Positions 52,353 to 62,022 are shown, counted from the first letter of the stretch. The stretch: 64,000 nucleotides of DNA from Clostridia bacterium (GCA_009929315.1 SAAS01000005.1:62001-126000); one strand, 5' to 3'. Notes: generated from the sequence alone by a model not told the origin. Translations and numbers: made by a program.

Positions 52353-53444
52353 TTGAATGTTCTTTATTTGATAAACTATGCAGGAAAAGCAGGCACGGAA
52401 AAATACGTTGAAAACCTGATTCGCCTCGGCAAGGGTAAAATTAAGCCTTTTTTTGCTTATAATATCGAAGGTGAGCTGTCGGAAAAAATGGCAGCCGCAG
52501 GTATTCCCTCCTTTCAGGTAGATATGGGGAAAACCTCCGTATTCTCCGCCGCGAAGAAGCTTGCGCAGTATTGCAATGAAAACAAAATCGATGTGATTCA
52601 CGCCCAGTACCCGCGGGAGAATATCGTTGCCCTCATCTCGAAGCGCTATTACTCCGAGCCTAAAGTCGTTCTGACTAATCACCTTACGCTTCGTCTCAGC
52701 GGGCTTTCGGGCTTTATCTGGCGTAGGCTGAACAAACACTTCAGCCCGAAAAATCACCGTATAATTGCCGTCTGCAACGAGGGACGGGACATCATGATTG
52801 AAAACGGTGTTTTGCCGGAGCGTATTTCGGTTATATTTAACGGCATTGAACCTGCCGGAGTCCCCGAAAAATCAAACGCTGTCCGAAAAGAGCTGGGTCT
52901 TGACAACAACTGCTTTGTAATGACTATTTTGGCGCGCTTCGCCCCCGAGAAGGGTCTTGGCTTCCTTGTGGAAGCTCTGGCGAAGCTGAAAACTGAAACA
53001 GAAAAGCCCTTTTGCTGTCTTATCTGCGGCGACGGAGAGCTTTTCGGTGAAATAAGCGCAAAAATCTCCGAAACGGGACTTGAAAACGAGTGCCGCCTCC
53101 TCGGATACCGCAAGGACACCCGCGAGATTCTTCTTAACTCCGACGCCTATCTTTGTACATCGAGCTGCAACGAAGCGATGAGCTTCGCGATTTTAGAGGC
53201 CATGAACGCGGGGCTTCCGCTTGTTGTCACCGATGTCGGCGGCAACCGCGACCTTGCGGAAAGCTTCATACAATGCGGCTTTGTAACAAAGTACGGCGAC
53301 ACGGAGGATTTTGCCTCGAAAATCAAACTGCTGATGGACGACGTTCAATTAAGAGAGAAGTTTTCTGCGGCGGCGAGCGAAAAAATTGAAAAGCACTTTG
53401 ACTTAAACAAGCTGGCAAACGACGTGTTCATGGCTTATAACTAA
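52353..53444 (+). CDS. Family 4-type glycosyltransferase
   Basis: A 363-residue GT-B glycosyltransferase. The N-terminal fold starts VLYLINYAGKAGTEKYVENL. The C-terminal donor domain has FAPEKGLGFLVEALAKL, LICGDGEL and the E-x7-E-like SSCNEAMSFAILEAMNAGLPLV segment (quoted in part) that binds the nucleotide sugar. The start is unclear: TTG at 52353 fits the domain edge with AGGGCAGG upstream, while an in-frame ATG at 52308 adds 15 residues. It probably builds an envelope polysaccharide with the downstream ligase-like protein. Confidence 0.85.
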   Translation: MNVLYLINYAGKAGTEKYVENLIRLGKGKIKPFFAYNIEGELSEKMAAAGIPSFQVDMGKTSVFSAAKKLAQYCNENKIDVIHAQYPRENIVALISKRYYSEPKVVLTNHLTLRLSGLSGFIWRRLNKHFSPKNHRIIAVCNEGRDIMIENGVLPERISVIFNGIEPAGVPEKSNAVRKELGLDNNCFVMTILARFAPEKGLGFLVEALAKLKTETEKPFCCLICGDGELFGEISAKISETGLENECRLLGYRKDTREILLNSDAYLCTSSCNEAMSFAILEAMNAGLPLVVTDVGGNRDLAESFIQCGFVTKYGDTEDFASKIKLLMDDVQLREKFSAAASEKIEKHFDLNKLANDVFMAYN

Positions 53445-53468
53445 TAACAGCGAAAGAGGGAAACATAA

Positions 53469-53948
53469 ATGTTAAAAGACGGAAAGCTTTTCGGAAAAAT
53501 CAACCTGATCGATTTTATTATTGTCCTTATAATTCTTGCGGCCGTCGCCTTTGTAGCGCTTAAGGTCGTTGACAAGGGTAATGAAGGCGCAAATCTTACA
53601 CAGGTGCGTATAAGCTTCTACGGCGAAGAGACTCCTGACTATGTGACAAAGTATATTGAAACAGGCACCACTATCCTTGACGGCACTGAAAAAGTCAATC
53701 TCGGCACAATAGAAAGCTTTGAGCTCGGATCCCCATTAAGCTACGCCACAACCACAAACGGAGATGTGCAGCAGGTTATTAAAGAAGGCTACAGCTCTGT
53801 TTCTATAACAGCGATCGTCAATGGTGAACTCGGCGAGCACGGCGTTACAATCGGCGGAGTGCTCTACGGAGTCGGTCATACGCTTCCTCTCTACGCCGGA
53901 AAGGCCAAGCTATATATGAAAGTAAGCGGCATTGAGGCTGTTTCCTGA
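53469..53948 (+). CDS. DUF4330 membrane-anchored protein
   Basis: A 159-residue protein with one N-terminal membrane helix (about 13-33; LIDFIIVLIILAAVAFVALKV) and an extracytoplasmic beta-rich domain. The KLFGKINLIDF start is the DUF4330 signature. The family function is unknown, and it often lies in polysaccharide gene clusters. Here it is 24 bases after the glycosyltransferase and upstream of the ligase-like protein. Confidence 0.82.
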   Translation: MLKDGKLFGKINLIDFIIVLIILAAVAFVALKVVDKGNEGANLTQVRISFYGEETPDYVTKYIETGTTILDGTEKVNLGTIESFELGSPLSYATTTNGDVQQVIKEGYSSVSITAIVNGELGEHGVTIGGVLYGVGHTLPLYAGKAKLYMKVSGIEAVS

Positions 53949-53993
53949 CGAAGTTTCAACCCCAAATAAATCCTATGAAAGCGGGGTGGCTTT

Positions 53994-55529
53994 GTGCTCT
54001 CCTCAAGTATTTTGGGAAAAACCTATAGTGTTTGGCTGCAAAGCGGCACATTTGCTTTTCTGCAGGCGATCTTCGACTTTTTCAGCAGCGCCTTTTCCGA
54101 AAGTAAAATCGTCCACTGGTTTGTCAGAGACAGCCGTGTCGAGCCCCTCTATGAAAAGTCGCTGTTCGCGCGGATTTTTAAGGCTGTTTTCGATTTTATA
54201 GCTCGTATTTTATCTTTTATAATTCAAACCGTTGTCCGCGCCGCGCGCGGCAGCGTTACGGCGGCCTTTGTTGACCGATATGTAAAAGGCTCCTTCTTTA
54301 TCAATTTTGAAACTATTCTGGGCGGGTTTATCTGCCTAATGTTTATTATTCCGCACGATTACTGGTCAAACACCTATGCGCTTCTCGCGGCGGTCGCCCT
54401 TTTCGTGCTCTATTTCCTCATGGTCGGCGCCGGAAAAAGAAAAATTTACTATCTGCACAATATGGGCTTCCCCATAACAATTTTTATGATGGCCTGCGTT
54501 GCGAGTCTCGGATTCAGCCTTGACAGAAGCGACAGCTTCCGTATTCTTCTGTTTTACGTCACCGCGCTTCTTTTTGTGTACATCATTGCAGCGGACATTA
54601 CAACCAGAGAGCGCATGATGAAGCTTCTTGGCTTTATCTATATCGCCGTTATCTTCACAGCGCTTTTCGCTTTCTACCAGCGCGTTACCGGCGTCGCAGT
54701 CAGCGCAAGCCTTACCGATCTTGATTTAAATAAGGGCGTTCCCGGCAGAGTGTACGGAACTTTGGACAATCCCAATAACTATGCGGAATTTCTAGTGATG
54801 ATGACGCCTCTTGCGGCGGTTTTCGCGGCGAATATCAAGCGCATATGGATTAGGATTCCCTTCTGTCTGGGCGTTGCTTTCCCGATTTTGGCTCTTTTTA
54901 TGACTTACTCGCGTTCCTGCTGGATTTCAATGATGATTACCTGTATCATTTTTGTCTACTACGCAAACAAGAAGCTGATTCCTGCTTTTTTCCTTCTCTG
55001 TGTTGCGGTGATTCCCTTCCTGCCGAACAGCATCATAGTGAGGCTTTCAACACTTCTTACCATGCAGGATTCGTCTATGGTATTCCGTCTCTATGTTTGG
55101 GACGGAACAATTAAGATGGTACGCGACTATTTCCTAACCGGTATCGGGCTCGGACCGGGCAGCTTTGCGATTTTATATCCCGACTACGCCAATTTGCATG
55201 CTCTTGTTGGCGTGCCCCACAGCCACATGGTCTATATGGAGCTTATAATTGAACTGGGCGTGCTCGGCTTTTTCTCCTTAATGTGGTTCATGCTTAGGCT
55301 TTGGAAGGATTCCGCCTGTGCCCTTCTAAAGACCTCTTATAAATCAAACAAACTGGTTCTTATAGCCGCGCTGTCAAGCCTTGTGGGTATAGCATTCGCT
55401 TTTGGCGTTGAATATGTGTGGTACTATCCGCGTACCTTCTTCACATATTTCATTCTTGCAGGTATCGCTTTGGCGGCAATTCGGATTGTTAAAAGTGAAA
55501 ACACAAGTTTATCGGCAGACGGAGAATAA
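53994..55529 (+). CDS. O-antigen ligase/Wzy-like polytopic membrane protein
   Basis: A 511-residue membrane protein with about 11-12 hydrophobic segments. The Wzy_C region includes RVYGTLDNPNNYAEFLVM, MTYSRSCWIS and GIGLGPGSFAILYP followed by PHSHMVYMELIIELG, the pattern of O-antigen ligases and polymerases. It starts with GTG at 53994 behind GGGGTGG. About 95 N-terminal residues before the helices are unusual. In a Firmicute it likely polymerises or attaches a surface glycan. Confidence 0.82.
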   Translation: MLSSSILGKTYSVWLQSGTFAFLQAIFDFFSSAFSESKIVHWFVRDSRVEPLYEKSLFARIFKAVFDFIARILSFIIQTVVRAARGSVTAAFVDRYVKGSFFINFETILGGFICLMFIIPHDYWSNTYALLAAVALFVLYFLMVGAGKRKIYYLHNMGFPITIFMMACVASLGFSLDRSDSFRILLFYVTALLFVYIIAADITTRERMMKLLGFIYIAVIFTALFAFYQRVTGVAVSASLTDLDLNKGVPGRVYGTLDNPNNYAEFLVMMTPLAAVFAANIKRIWIRIPFCLGVAFPILALFMTYSRSCWISMMITCIIFVYYANKKLIPAFFLLCVAVIPFLPNSIIVRLSTLLTMQDSSMVFRLYVWDGTIKMVRDYFLTGIGLGPGSFAILYPDYANLHALVGVPHSHMVYMELIIELGVLGFFSLMWFMLRLWKDSACALLKTSYKSNKLVLIAALSSLVGIAFAFGVEYVWYYPRTFFTYFILAGIALAAIRIVKSENTSLSADGE

Positions 55530-55532
55530 TTA

Positions 55533-56042
55533 ATGAGAAACGACAAGATTCAAAAATTAGTTTGGGCGGGTCTTTTTATCGCGCTGACAGCTGTCGCGAC
55601 TATGATAAGGCTCCCCGTCCCACTTTCCAACGGCTATGTAAACGCGGGCGACGCTGTTGTCATAGTCAGCGCTTTTCTGCTCGGACCGGGCTGGGGTGCG
55701 ATTGCAGCGGGTTTAGGTGCGGCTCTTGCCGATATTTTTTCCGGCTTTGTAATTTACGCTCCGGCGACTTTGATTATCAAAGCTTTAATGGGTCTAGCAG
55801 CCGGAGCTATCCTGCGCAAATTTAAAGACAAAACGCCTGTTATGCCTGCCGTTTTCGGAAGCATAACCGCCGCAGTCATTATGGTTCTCGGCTATTTTGC
55901 TTACGAAATTATGCTTTATGGCTTCGGCGGGGCCGCCGCGGATCTTATCCCGAACTGCATTCAGGGCGCTTTCGGAGTTATCGCGGGCACGGTTTTGTTC
56001 TATGCCCTTCTTCGTATACCATACGTAAAAAAAACCTTTTAA
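55533..56042 (+). CDS. ECF transporter S component, substrate unknown
   Basis: A 169-residue protein with five to six hydrophobic segments. The start KIQKLVWAGLFIALTAVATMIRLPVP and NAGDAVVIVSAFLLGPGWGA fit the ECF substrate-specific component family (PF12822-like). It would bind a vitamin or cofactor and share an energy-coupling module encoded elsewhere. No riboswitch precedes it; it is 3 bases after the ligase-like gene and probably shares its transcript. Confidence 0.8.
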   Translation: MRNDKIQKLVWAGLFIALTAVATMIRLPVPLSNGYVNAGDAVVIVSAFLLGPGWGAIAAGLGAALADIFSGFVIYAPATLIIKALMGLAAGAILRKFKDKTPVMPAVFGSITAAVIMVLGYFAYEIMLYGFGGAAADLIPNCIQGAFGVIAGTVLFYALLRIPYVKKTF

Positions 56043-56063
56043 GCAAATTTTAGGAGTTATTAC

Positions 56064-57653
56064 ATGATTACAGTTGAAAACCTTTCCCTTCAATTCGGCG
56101 GACAAAAGCTTTTTGACAGGGTCGACCTGCAATTTGTCGCCGGTAACTGCTACGGCATTATCGGAGCTAACGGTGCGGGTAAATCAACCTTTTTAAAAAT
56201 TCTGTCAGGCGAGCTTGACTCTTACGACGGCAAGGTCAATATCGATAAAAAACGCCGTATGTCCGTCCTAAATCAGAACCAGAACATGTACGACGAGTAC
56301 AGCGTCATGGACACGGTTATTCTCGGGAACAAGCGCCTTTACGAATGCGGCAAGGAAAAGGACGCAATCTATGACAAGCCCGATTTCTCGGATGCCGACG
56401 GAATCCGCGCGGCGGAGCTTGAGGAGGAATACGCCGAGCTTGGCGGCTGGGAATCAGAGAGCGACGCCTCCCGTATTCTTCAGGGTCTGGGCATAGGAAC
56501 CGACCTGCATTTCAGCGGAATGAGCGAGCTCGAAGGTCGTCAAAAGGTTAAAGTTCTCCTTGCACAGGCACTTTTCGGACATCCCGATATCGTGCTGCTT
56601 GACGAGCCTACGAACAACCTTGACTTGGCCTCCGTTGTCTGGCTTGAGGATTTCCTTCTCGACTACGACGGCACCGTTCTGGTTGTTTCCCATGACCGAT
56701 ATTTCCTCAACACAGTGTGCACGCACATAGTTGACATCGATTACGGCAAAATCAAAATGTACGTCGGCAACTATGACTTCTGGTATGAATCCAGTCAGCT
56801 GATGCAACGGCTTTTGAAGGATCAAAGCAAAAAAGCGGACCAGAAGATTGCGGAGCTTCAGGCTTTTATCGCGCGTTTCTCCGCCAACAAGTCAAAATCG
56901 CGTCAGGCAACCAGCCGCCGCAAGCTTATCGACAAGCTTTCCGTTGAGGAAATGCCCGCCTCCTCGCGTCGTTATCCCTGGGTCGGCTTCAAGGCGGAGC
57001 GAGAGCCGGGCAAGGACAGGCTCTTCGTCACCGACTTGAGCAAGACGGTGGACGGAGTTAAGGTACTCAACAAGGTCAGCTTCATTGTCGGCAAGGAGGA
57101 CAAAATCGCGATTATCAGCAAAAACGAAATCGCAATCACTACCCTCTTCAAAATTCTCGCCGGCGAGCTTGAGCCTGACGAGGGCGAATATAAATGGGGC
57201 GTTTCCACAACTCAGGCCTATTTCCCGAAGGATAACGGAGCATATTTCGATAACTGCGATTACGACATCATGGATTGGATGCGCCAGTTTTCCGACGACA
57301 AGCGCGAGAGCTATCTGCGCACCTTCCTGGGACGTATGCTATTTTCTAACGACGATGTCTACAAAAAAGTCAAGGTTCTCTCCGGCGGCGAGAAGGTTCG
57401 CTGCATGATAAGCAAAATGATGCTCTCCGGCGCGAATGTGCTGATGTTTGACCAGCCGACGAACCACCTTGACCTTGAGAGCATTGCCGCTCTCAATAAC
57501 GGTATGGACTCCTTCGAATATAATATCATCTTCTCGAGCCATGACCATCAGCTGACGCAGACGGTTGCAAACCGCATAATTGAGCTTACGGAGGACGGCT
57601 GCATTGACCGCCTTTGCTCCTACGACGAATATATGCACATCATGGATAAGTAG
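56064..57653 (+). CDS. ABC-F family ATPase (YkpA/YbiT-like)
   Basis: A 529-residue soluble protein with two ABC domains and no membrane part, as in ribosome-acting ABC-F factors. Domain 1 has Walker A GANGAGKST (about 33-41) and Walker B VLLDEPTNNLDL. Its signature reads LEGRQKVKVL instead of LSGGQ. Domain 2 has a degenerate P-loop (ISKNEIAITTLF, no GKT) but a good signature LSGGEKVRCM and Walker B MFDQPTNHLDLE. A Lys/Arg-rich linker (about 255-300) separates them. A degenerate second site is usual in the YkpA/YbiT branch. Confidence 0.9.
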   Translation: MITVENLSLQFGGQKLFDRVDLQFVAGNCYGIIGANGAGKSTFLKILSGELDSYDGKVNIDKKRRMSVLNQNQNMYDEYSVMDTVILGNKRLYECGKEKDAIYDKPDFSDADGIRAAELEEEYAELGGWESESDASRILQGLGIGTDLHFSGMSELEGRQKVKVLLAQALFGHPDIVLLDEPTNNLDLASVVWLEDFLLDYDGTVLVVSHDRYFLNTVCTHIVDIDYGKIKMYVGNYDFWYESSQLMQRLLKDQSKKADQKIAELQAFIARFSANKSKSRQATSRRKLIDKLSVEEMPASSRRYPWVGFKAEREPGKDRLFVTDLSKTVDGVKVLNKVSFIVGKEDKIAIISKNEIAITTLFKILAGELEPDEGEYKWGVSTTQAYFPKDNGAYFDNCDYDIMDWMRQFSDDKRESYLRTFLGRMLFSNDDVYKKVKVLSGGEKVRCMISKMMLSGANVLMFDQPTNHLDLESIAALNNGMDSFEYNIIFSSHDHQLTQTVANRIIELTEDGCIDRLCSYDEYMHIMDK

Positions 57654-57696
57654 GACCGGCACCATTCGCGTCATGTATTTGGTTTCTAATAAATAC

Positions 57697-57732
57697 AAAA
57701 AAAGAGCTTCTCAAACGAGAAGCTCTTTTTTT
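57697..57732 (+). terminator. Strong terminator after the ABC-F gene
   Basis: A 16-bp stem (57697-57712 with 57717-57732) around AAAC, with A7 and T7 at the ends. It can act on both strands. The remaining bases to 57884 hold no gene that I can see. Confidence 0.92.
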
Positions 57733-57884
57733 GAAAGTACAACGCTTCAAAAAATTATAAGCACCTTTGCTGATCTTTTGGCAAACTGCAAGTTTATTGC
57801 TTATGTCAACACAAAAAATAGTCGAAAGACCTGCATATAACCGTTTCAGTGCATTTACCGCTGAAACCGAAGACAAGCCAATAC

Positions 57885-58166
57885 TTAGGCCTGTTCCTCT
57901 CTCATCTTTGCGAAGCACTCGCTGCAATAGACAGGTCTGTCGGACTTGGGCTCAAAAGGAACTTTTGCTTCCTTGCCGCAAGCAGCGCAAGTAGCAGTGT
58001 AGTACTCGCGGGGACCGCGGGCTACGTTCTTTCTGGAGTCACGGCAAGACTTGCAGCGCTGGGGCTCATTCTGGAAGCCGCGCTCTGCATAGAACTCCTG
58101 CTCACCTGCTGTGAACGTGAATTCCTGTCCGCATTCTTTGCACACTAAAGTTTTGTCCTCGAACAT
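57885..58166 (-). CDS. Zinc-ribbon protein, unknown function
   Basis: A 93-residue protein with three CxxC pairs plus one more: CKEC (about 9-12), CKSC (38-41), CAAC (60-63) and CSEC (80-83). These form two treble-clef or zinc-ribbon units (first unit typical of the PF13451-like zinc-ribbon family). It probably binds nucleic acid or protein; nothing more specific can be said. It lies 57 bases after sigH and may be read from the same promoter. Confidence 0.82.
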   Translation of the reverse strand: MFEDKTLVCKECGQEFTFTAGEQEFYAERGFQNEPQRCKSCRDSRKNVARGPREYYTATCAACGKEAKVPFEPKSDRPVYCSECFAKMREEQA

Positions 58167-58223
58167 TTTGAATCCTCTCTTCGAAAAAGACTTGCCCTCA
58201 CGGGCATATATTGCGATCAGCCT

Positions 58224-58838
58224 TTAACTGATATCGCTGAGGTTAAGGTCGCGCGCCAGCTTACGCCTAATGCGCTGAACGGCATTGTCAACTGATTTAT
58301 CTGTCTTTCCGCACAGCTCCGCTATTTCGGAATAGGATAGGCCGCGCAGAAAAAGGTTTAATACTTCAACTTCAAACTTTGACAAACACCGCGAATAGGT
58401 CTGGATTATCTCGCCGACACCCTCCCTTGCAAGTACCTGCTCCTCGGGAGTTCGCCTTAAAGACACGCCGTAAGTAACCGCGCCGGAACTGCTTTCATCT
58501 GAGAGGACATCGTCGAATGACACCATGTCATTGAGAGGGTCGTGCTTTTTTCTGGAAGCGCTCTTGATTGCAGAATAGATACGACGTTTAACACATATCT
58601 CCGCATAAGTTTTGAATGAGGTGTTCATGGATAGGTCAAATTCTCTTATCGCGGAAAGGAGACCGAGCATTCCCTCTTGAATCAGGTCCTCACCGTCGCC
58701 CCCGACAAGAAAGAAGGGTCTTGAACAAATTTTGACCAAACGAGTGTAGCGGAGCGCCAGCTGATCCTCGGCAACCTTGTCGCCTAAGTTCGCCATGCCG
58801 AGCAACTCGTTATCATTGAGATTAGAATAAATTTCCAT
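58224..58838 (-). CDS. sigH: RNA polymerase sigma factor SigH
   Basis: A 204-residue sigma-70 family protein of the SigH type, which directs stationary-phase and early sporulation genes. Region 2 shows GDGEDLIQEGMLGLLSAIREFD and TSFKTYAEICVKRRIYSAIKSA; region 4 ends with GLSYSEIAELCGKTDKSVDNAVQRIRRKL (quoted in part). Region 3 is short, as in SigH. It has a near-consensus housekeeping promoter. Confidence 0.9.
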   Translation of the reverse strand: MEIYSNLNDNELLGMANLGDKVAEDQLALRYTRLVKICSRPFFLVGGDGEDLIQEGMLGLLSAIREFDLSMNTSFKTYAEICVKRRIYSAIKSASRKKHDPLNDMVSFDDVLSDESSSGAVTYGVSLRRTPEEQVLAREGVGEIIQTYSRCLSKFEVEVLNLFLRGLSYSEIAELCGKTDKSVDNAVQRIRRKLARDLNLSDIS

Positions 58839-58869
58839 AATTCAAGCCGTCTATCCCTAAACATCACAG

Positions 58870-58898
58870 ATTATAGTATAATATTTACAAAAAGTCAA
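58870..58898 (-). promoter_or_regulatory. Promoter of sigH
   Basis: Minus-strand TTGACT (58893-58898), a 17-base spacer, TATAAT (58870-58875); start near 58863, about 25 bases before the ATG. Confidence 0.8.
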
Positions 58899-58917
58899 GT
58901 ATATTCCTTTCGTAAAT

Positions 58918-60291
58918 CTACATATTTATGTTATTTGACAATTTCTCGATAAATTCTGAAAGTCGCAGCGCAAGCTCCGCAGCGCTTTTTTCGTCCGCCG
59001 CTTCTACCATAACTCTGATCAGCGCCTCGGTTCCCGAAGGTCTCACAAGGATTCTTCCCGTCTTGCCCAAAGCCCTCTGTTCGTCTTCTATGGTCTTTTT
59101 CAGCCTTTCATCCCTTATGATTGCTTCTTTGGCTGCATTTCCGCCCTCAATGGATATGTTACGCAGAACCTGGGGATATGTGGGAATTTCTGCCGCAAGC
59201 TCGGAGAGTTTTTTCCCGCTTTTACTGATAACCCTAAGAAAGCGTACCGCCGCAAGCTGACCGTCTCCCGTCGTTTCGTTATCAAGGAATATGAGATGCC
59301 CCGACTGCTCGCCGCCGAGATTAAACCCTTTTTCCTGCATCATTTCAAGGACGTTTCTGTCCCCTACCGCCGCGCAGTGGAGCTCAATTCCGTTCTTGGC
59401 GCAATACTCATGGAAACCGAGGTTTGACATCACCGTTGCGACTATCGCGTTGTTTTTCAGTTTTCCCTCGGCTATCATGGCCTTTCCGCAGATTGCCATA
59501 ATTTTATCGCCGTCCACGAGCTTTCCGTTTTCGTCAACCGCGAGACAGCGGTCGGCGTCCCCGTCAAAGGCGAGTCCCAAATCATAGCCTCCGGCTACCA
59601 CCATGCGTCCGAGCACCTCTATGTGTGTCGAGCCGCAGTTCGCGTTGATGTTACAGCCGTCCGGGTGGTCGTTTATCATCTCGATATCAAGCGGAAATCT
59701 TCCGAAGATATCGTTTGCTGTTCTCGTCGCCGCGCCGTTTGAGCAGTCAAGCATAACCTTCATTCTGCTGATTTTGCCCTCCGCGGCGGACACTATGTGC
59801 TCAATATACCTGTCAATGCACTCGCGCTCACGCGTGAGCACCCGACCTATGTCACGGCTGTGCTTTTCCGTGAGCTTATCGCCGTTGTCGATAAGCTGTT
59901 CGATCTTTGCTTCAAGATCGTCGCTGAGCTTAAAGCCCCTGCCGTTGAAAATCTTTATGCCGTTATGTTCAAAGGGGTTGTGCGAAGCGGAAATTACAAT
60001 TCCCGCGTTTGCTCCGCAGTCAGTTGTGATAAAGGCGACGGCGGGGGTCGGTATAACTCCGAGGTGCATAACGTCAGCTCCCGCAGAGCAAAGACCCGCG
60101 GTTATTGCAGCTTCAAGCATATCGCCGGAGATGCGTGTATCTTTGCCGATTGTGACAAGCGGCTTGTCTTGTGCCGGCATGTCCTCGGCAAGTACCATTG
60201 CCGTTGCCTGTCCAACTTTAAATGCAAGCGCGGCGTCAAGATCCTTGTTGACTATGCCGCGAATCCCGTCAGTTCCAAAGTATTTGCCCAA
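58918..60291 (-). CDS. glmM: Phosphoglucosamine mutase
   Basis: GlmM converts glucosamine-6-phosphate to glucosamine-1-phosphate for cell wall precursors. The 457-residue protein begins GKYFGTDGIRG, has the phosphoserine loop ISASHNP (about 100-106), the metal loop FDGDADRC near 240, the sugar loop GGEQSGH and the phosphate loop RPSGTEALIRVM. I place the start at TTG 60291, with GGAGGA 7 bases upstream; this gives the family N-terminus, whereas an in-frame TTG at 60330 adds 13 unconserved residues. Confidence 0.93.
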   Translation of the reverse strand: MGKYFGTDGIRGIVNKDLDAALAFKVGQATAMVLAEDMPAQDKPLVTIGKDTRISGDMLEAAITAGLCSAGADVMHLGVIPTPAVAFITTDCGANAGIVISASHNPFEHNGIKIFNGRGFKLSDDLEAKIEQLIDNGDKLTEKHSRDIGRVLTRERECIDRYIEHIVSAAEGKISRMKVMLDCSNGAATRTANDIFGRFPLDIEMINDHPDGCNINANCGSTHIEVLGRMVVAGGYDLGLAFDGDADRCLAVDENGKLVDGDKIMAICGKAMIAEGKLKNNAIVATVMSNLGFHEYCAKNGIELHCAAVGDRNVLEMMQEKGFNLGGEQSGHLIFLDNETTGDGQLAAVRFLRVISKSGKKLSELAAEIPTYPQVLRNISIEGGNAAKEAIIRDERLKKTIEDEQRALGKTGRILVRPSGTEALIRVMVEAADEKSAAELALRLSEFIEKLSNNINM

Positions 60292-60370
60292 GTGGTTTTC
60301 CTCCAAAATAAAGTAAGCATTGTGCCGCAAGGCCGAGCTATTTATGAGCCTTCATAATTCGCAGATGCTT

Positions 60371-61411
60371 TCAGATTTCCAGCTGCTGCTGGCCGAGATA
60401 TTCGATTCCGAGATGATCGTAAGCCTTCTTCGTAATGCAGCGACCTCGCGGAGTGCGGGTCAAAAAGCCTTGCTGAAGCAGATAAGGCTCGTAAACATCC
60501 TCAAGCGTAACGGATTCCTCGTTTATCGTCGCCGCAAGAGTCTCAAGCCCCACTGGGCCGCCGCCGTAAAACTCTATAATTGCTCGAAGCATCCTTCTGT
60601 CCAGCGAGTCAAGTCCCTGCTTATCAACCTCAAGCCTGGTAAGCGCCTCGTCAGCGACGTCACGGGTGATTACTCCGTCCGCCCGAACCTGAGCAAAGTC
60701 GCGCACTCGCCTAAGCAAGCGGTTTGCGATTCTCGGCGTTCCCCTGCTGCGGAAGGCAATTTCTTTTGCACCCTCAGGCACAATTTCAATTCCGAGTATT
60801 TCCGCGCTGCGCTTTACAATCAGCTGCAGCTCCTCCGGTGAATATAGCTCGAGCCGCATGGTAACGCCGAAGCGGTCACGCAGCGGCGCCGTGAGCTGAC
60901 CTGAACGGGTTGTCGCACCGATTAAGGTAAATCTCGGCAAATCAAGACGGATGGAGTTCGCGGAGGGACCCTTGCCGATAATTATATCGATTGCATAGTC
61001 CTCCATCGCGGGATATAAAATTTCCTCAACTGTGCGGTTAAGTCTGTGAATCTCATCGACAAAAAGAATGTCGTTTTCCTGAAGATTGGTCAGAAGCGCG
61101 GCTAAATCACCCGGCTTTTCAATTGTCGGCCCCGAGGTTATGCGCATATTAACGCCCATTTCGTTTGCGATAATTCCCGCAAGCGTAGTTTTTCCAAGCC
61201 CCGGGGGGCCGTGGAGCAGAACATGGTCAAGCGGCTCCTTGCGCATTTTTGCGGCTTCGATGAATATGCTCAGATTTTCCTTGACCTTTTTTTGACCGAT
61301 ATATTCACTCAAAGAACGCGGACGAAGCGAGCCCTCGTTTAAATCCTCTGGGAGTATGGAGGTTGAGGTAACAATATGTTCCTCGTCGTCATTTGCATAG
61401 TTTATGCTCAC
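60371..61411 (-). CDS. ruvB: Holliday junction branch migration helicase RuvB
   Basis: The AAA+ motor of RuvAB branch migration. The 346-residue protein has [12 protein letters not shown], Walker [10 protein letters not shown] (about 66-74), Walker [11 protein letters not shown], sensor 1 [11 protein letters not shown] and the C-terminal winged helix ending in [13 protein letters not shown]. It starts with GTG at 61411 after AGGAGG, 11 bases past ruvA. Confidence 0.96.
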   Translation of the reverse strand: MSINYANDDEEHIVTSTSILPEDLNEGSLRPRSLSEYIGQKKVKENLSIFIEAAKMRKEPLDHVLLHGPPGLGKTTLAGIIANEMGVNMRITSGPTIEKPGDLAALLTNLQENDILFVDEIHRLNRTVEEILYPAMEDYAIDIIIGKGPSANSIRLDLPRFTLIGATTRSGQLTAPLRDRFGVTMRLELYSPEELQLIVKRSAEILGIEIVPEGAKEIAFRSRGTPRIANRLLRRVRDFAQVRADGVITRDVADEALTRLEVDKQGLDSLDRRMLRAIIEFYGGGPVGLETLAATINEESVTLEDVYEPYLLQQGFLTRTPRGRCITKKAYDHLGIEYLGQQQLEI

Positions 61412-61422
61412 GTTTTATCCTC

Positions 61423-62022
61423 CTACTTCAGCATTTTACGAAGCGCCTGCTTAATTATTTCCTCGAGCGCCGTGTTTTCAACATCAATATCCTTCATTAC
61501 AATCGAAATTTCGCTGCTGCTGTAACCGAGCACGGCAAGCGCTGAAACAGCGTCTGACAGCTTTGAGCCCCCTGCCGGAACTGCGGCTGCCGCTCCCCCG
61601 CCGATGGAAATTCCGCTTGTTTCCTTGGCAATCTTATCCTTCAGCTCCAGCAAAACACGCTGAGCAATTTTTTTGCCGATACCCGGCACAGCTGTCAGCG
61701 CTTTTTCATCGCCGCTGATAACTGCCATGGCGAGCGCCTCGGGCGTAGCGGAGGATAAAATGGAAATTGCCGCTTTCGGACCGACACCCGAAACGCCGAT
61801 AAGCATTTCAAAGCAGCGCTTTTCCTGCTTGTCGTAAAAGCCGAAAAGCTCAAAGCTGTCCTCGCGGATATGCTCGTAGGTATATAGCTTCGCGCTCTCC
61901 CCGATTTGCAGGTGGGAAAGCGTGTTTACGGTTGCGTTTAACGCAAAGCCGATTCCCCAGCAGTCAATAACCGCGAGATTCTGTTCAATAGCCGTTACTT
62001 TTCCGTTTATGTGGTAGAACAA
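61423..62022 (-). CDS. ruvA: Holliday junction branch migration protein RuvA
   Basis: RuvA binds four-way junctions and loads RuvB. The 199-residue protein has the N-terminal OB domain (MFYHINGKVTAIEQ), two HhH motifs (GVSGVGPKAAISIL and AVPGIGKKIAQRVLLEL) and the C-terminal RuvB-contact domain after an Ala/Gly linker. It starts with TTG at 62022 with GAGGTG 7 bases upstream, and overlaps ruvC by 16 bases. Confidence 0.95.
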   Translation of the reverse strand: MFYHINGKVTAIEQNLAVIDCWGIGFALNATVNTLSHLQIGESAKLYTYEHIREDSFELFGFYDKQEKRCFEMLIGVSGVGPKAAISILSSATPEALAMAVISGDEKALTAVPGIGKKIAQRVLLELKDKIAKETSGISIGGGAAAAVPAGGSKLSDAVSALAVLGYSSSEISIVMKDIDVENTALEEIIKQALRKMLK

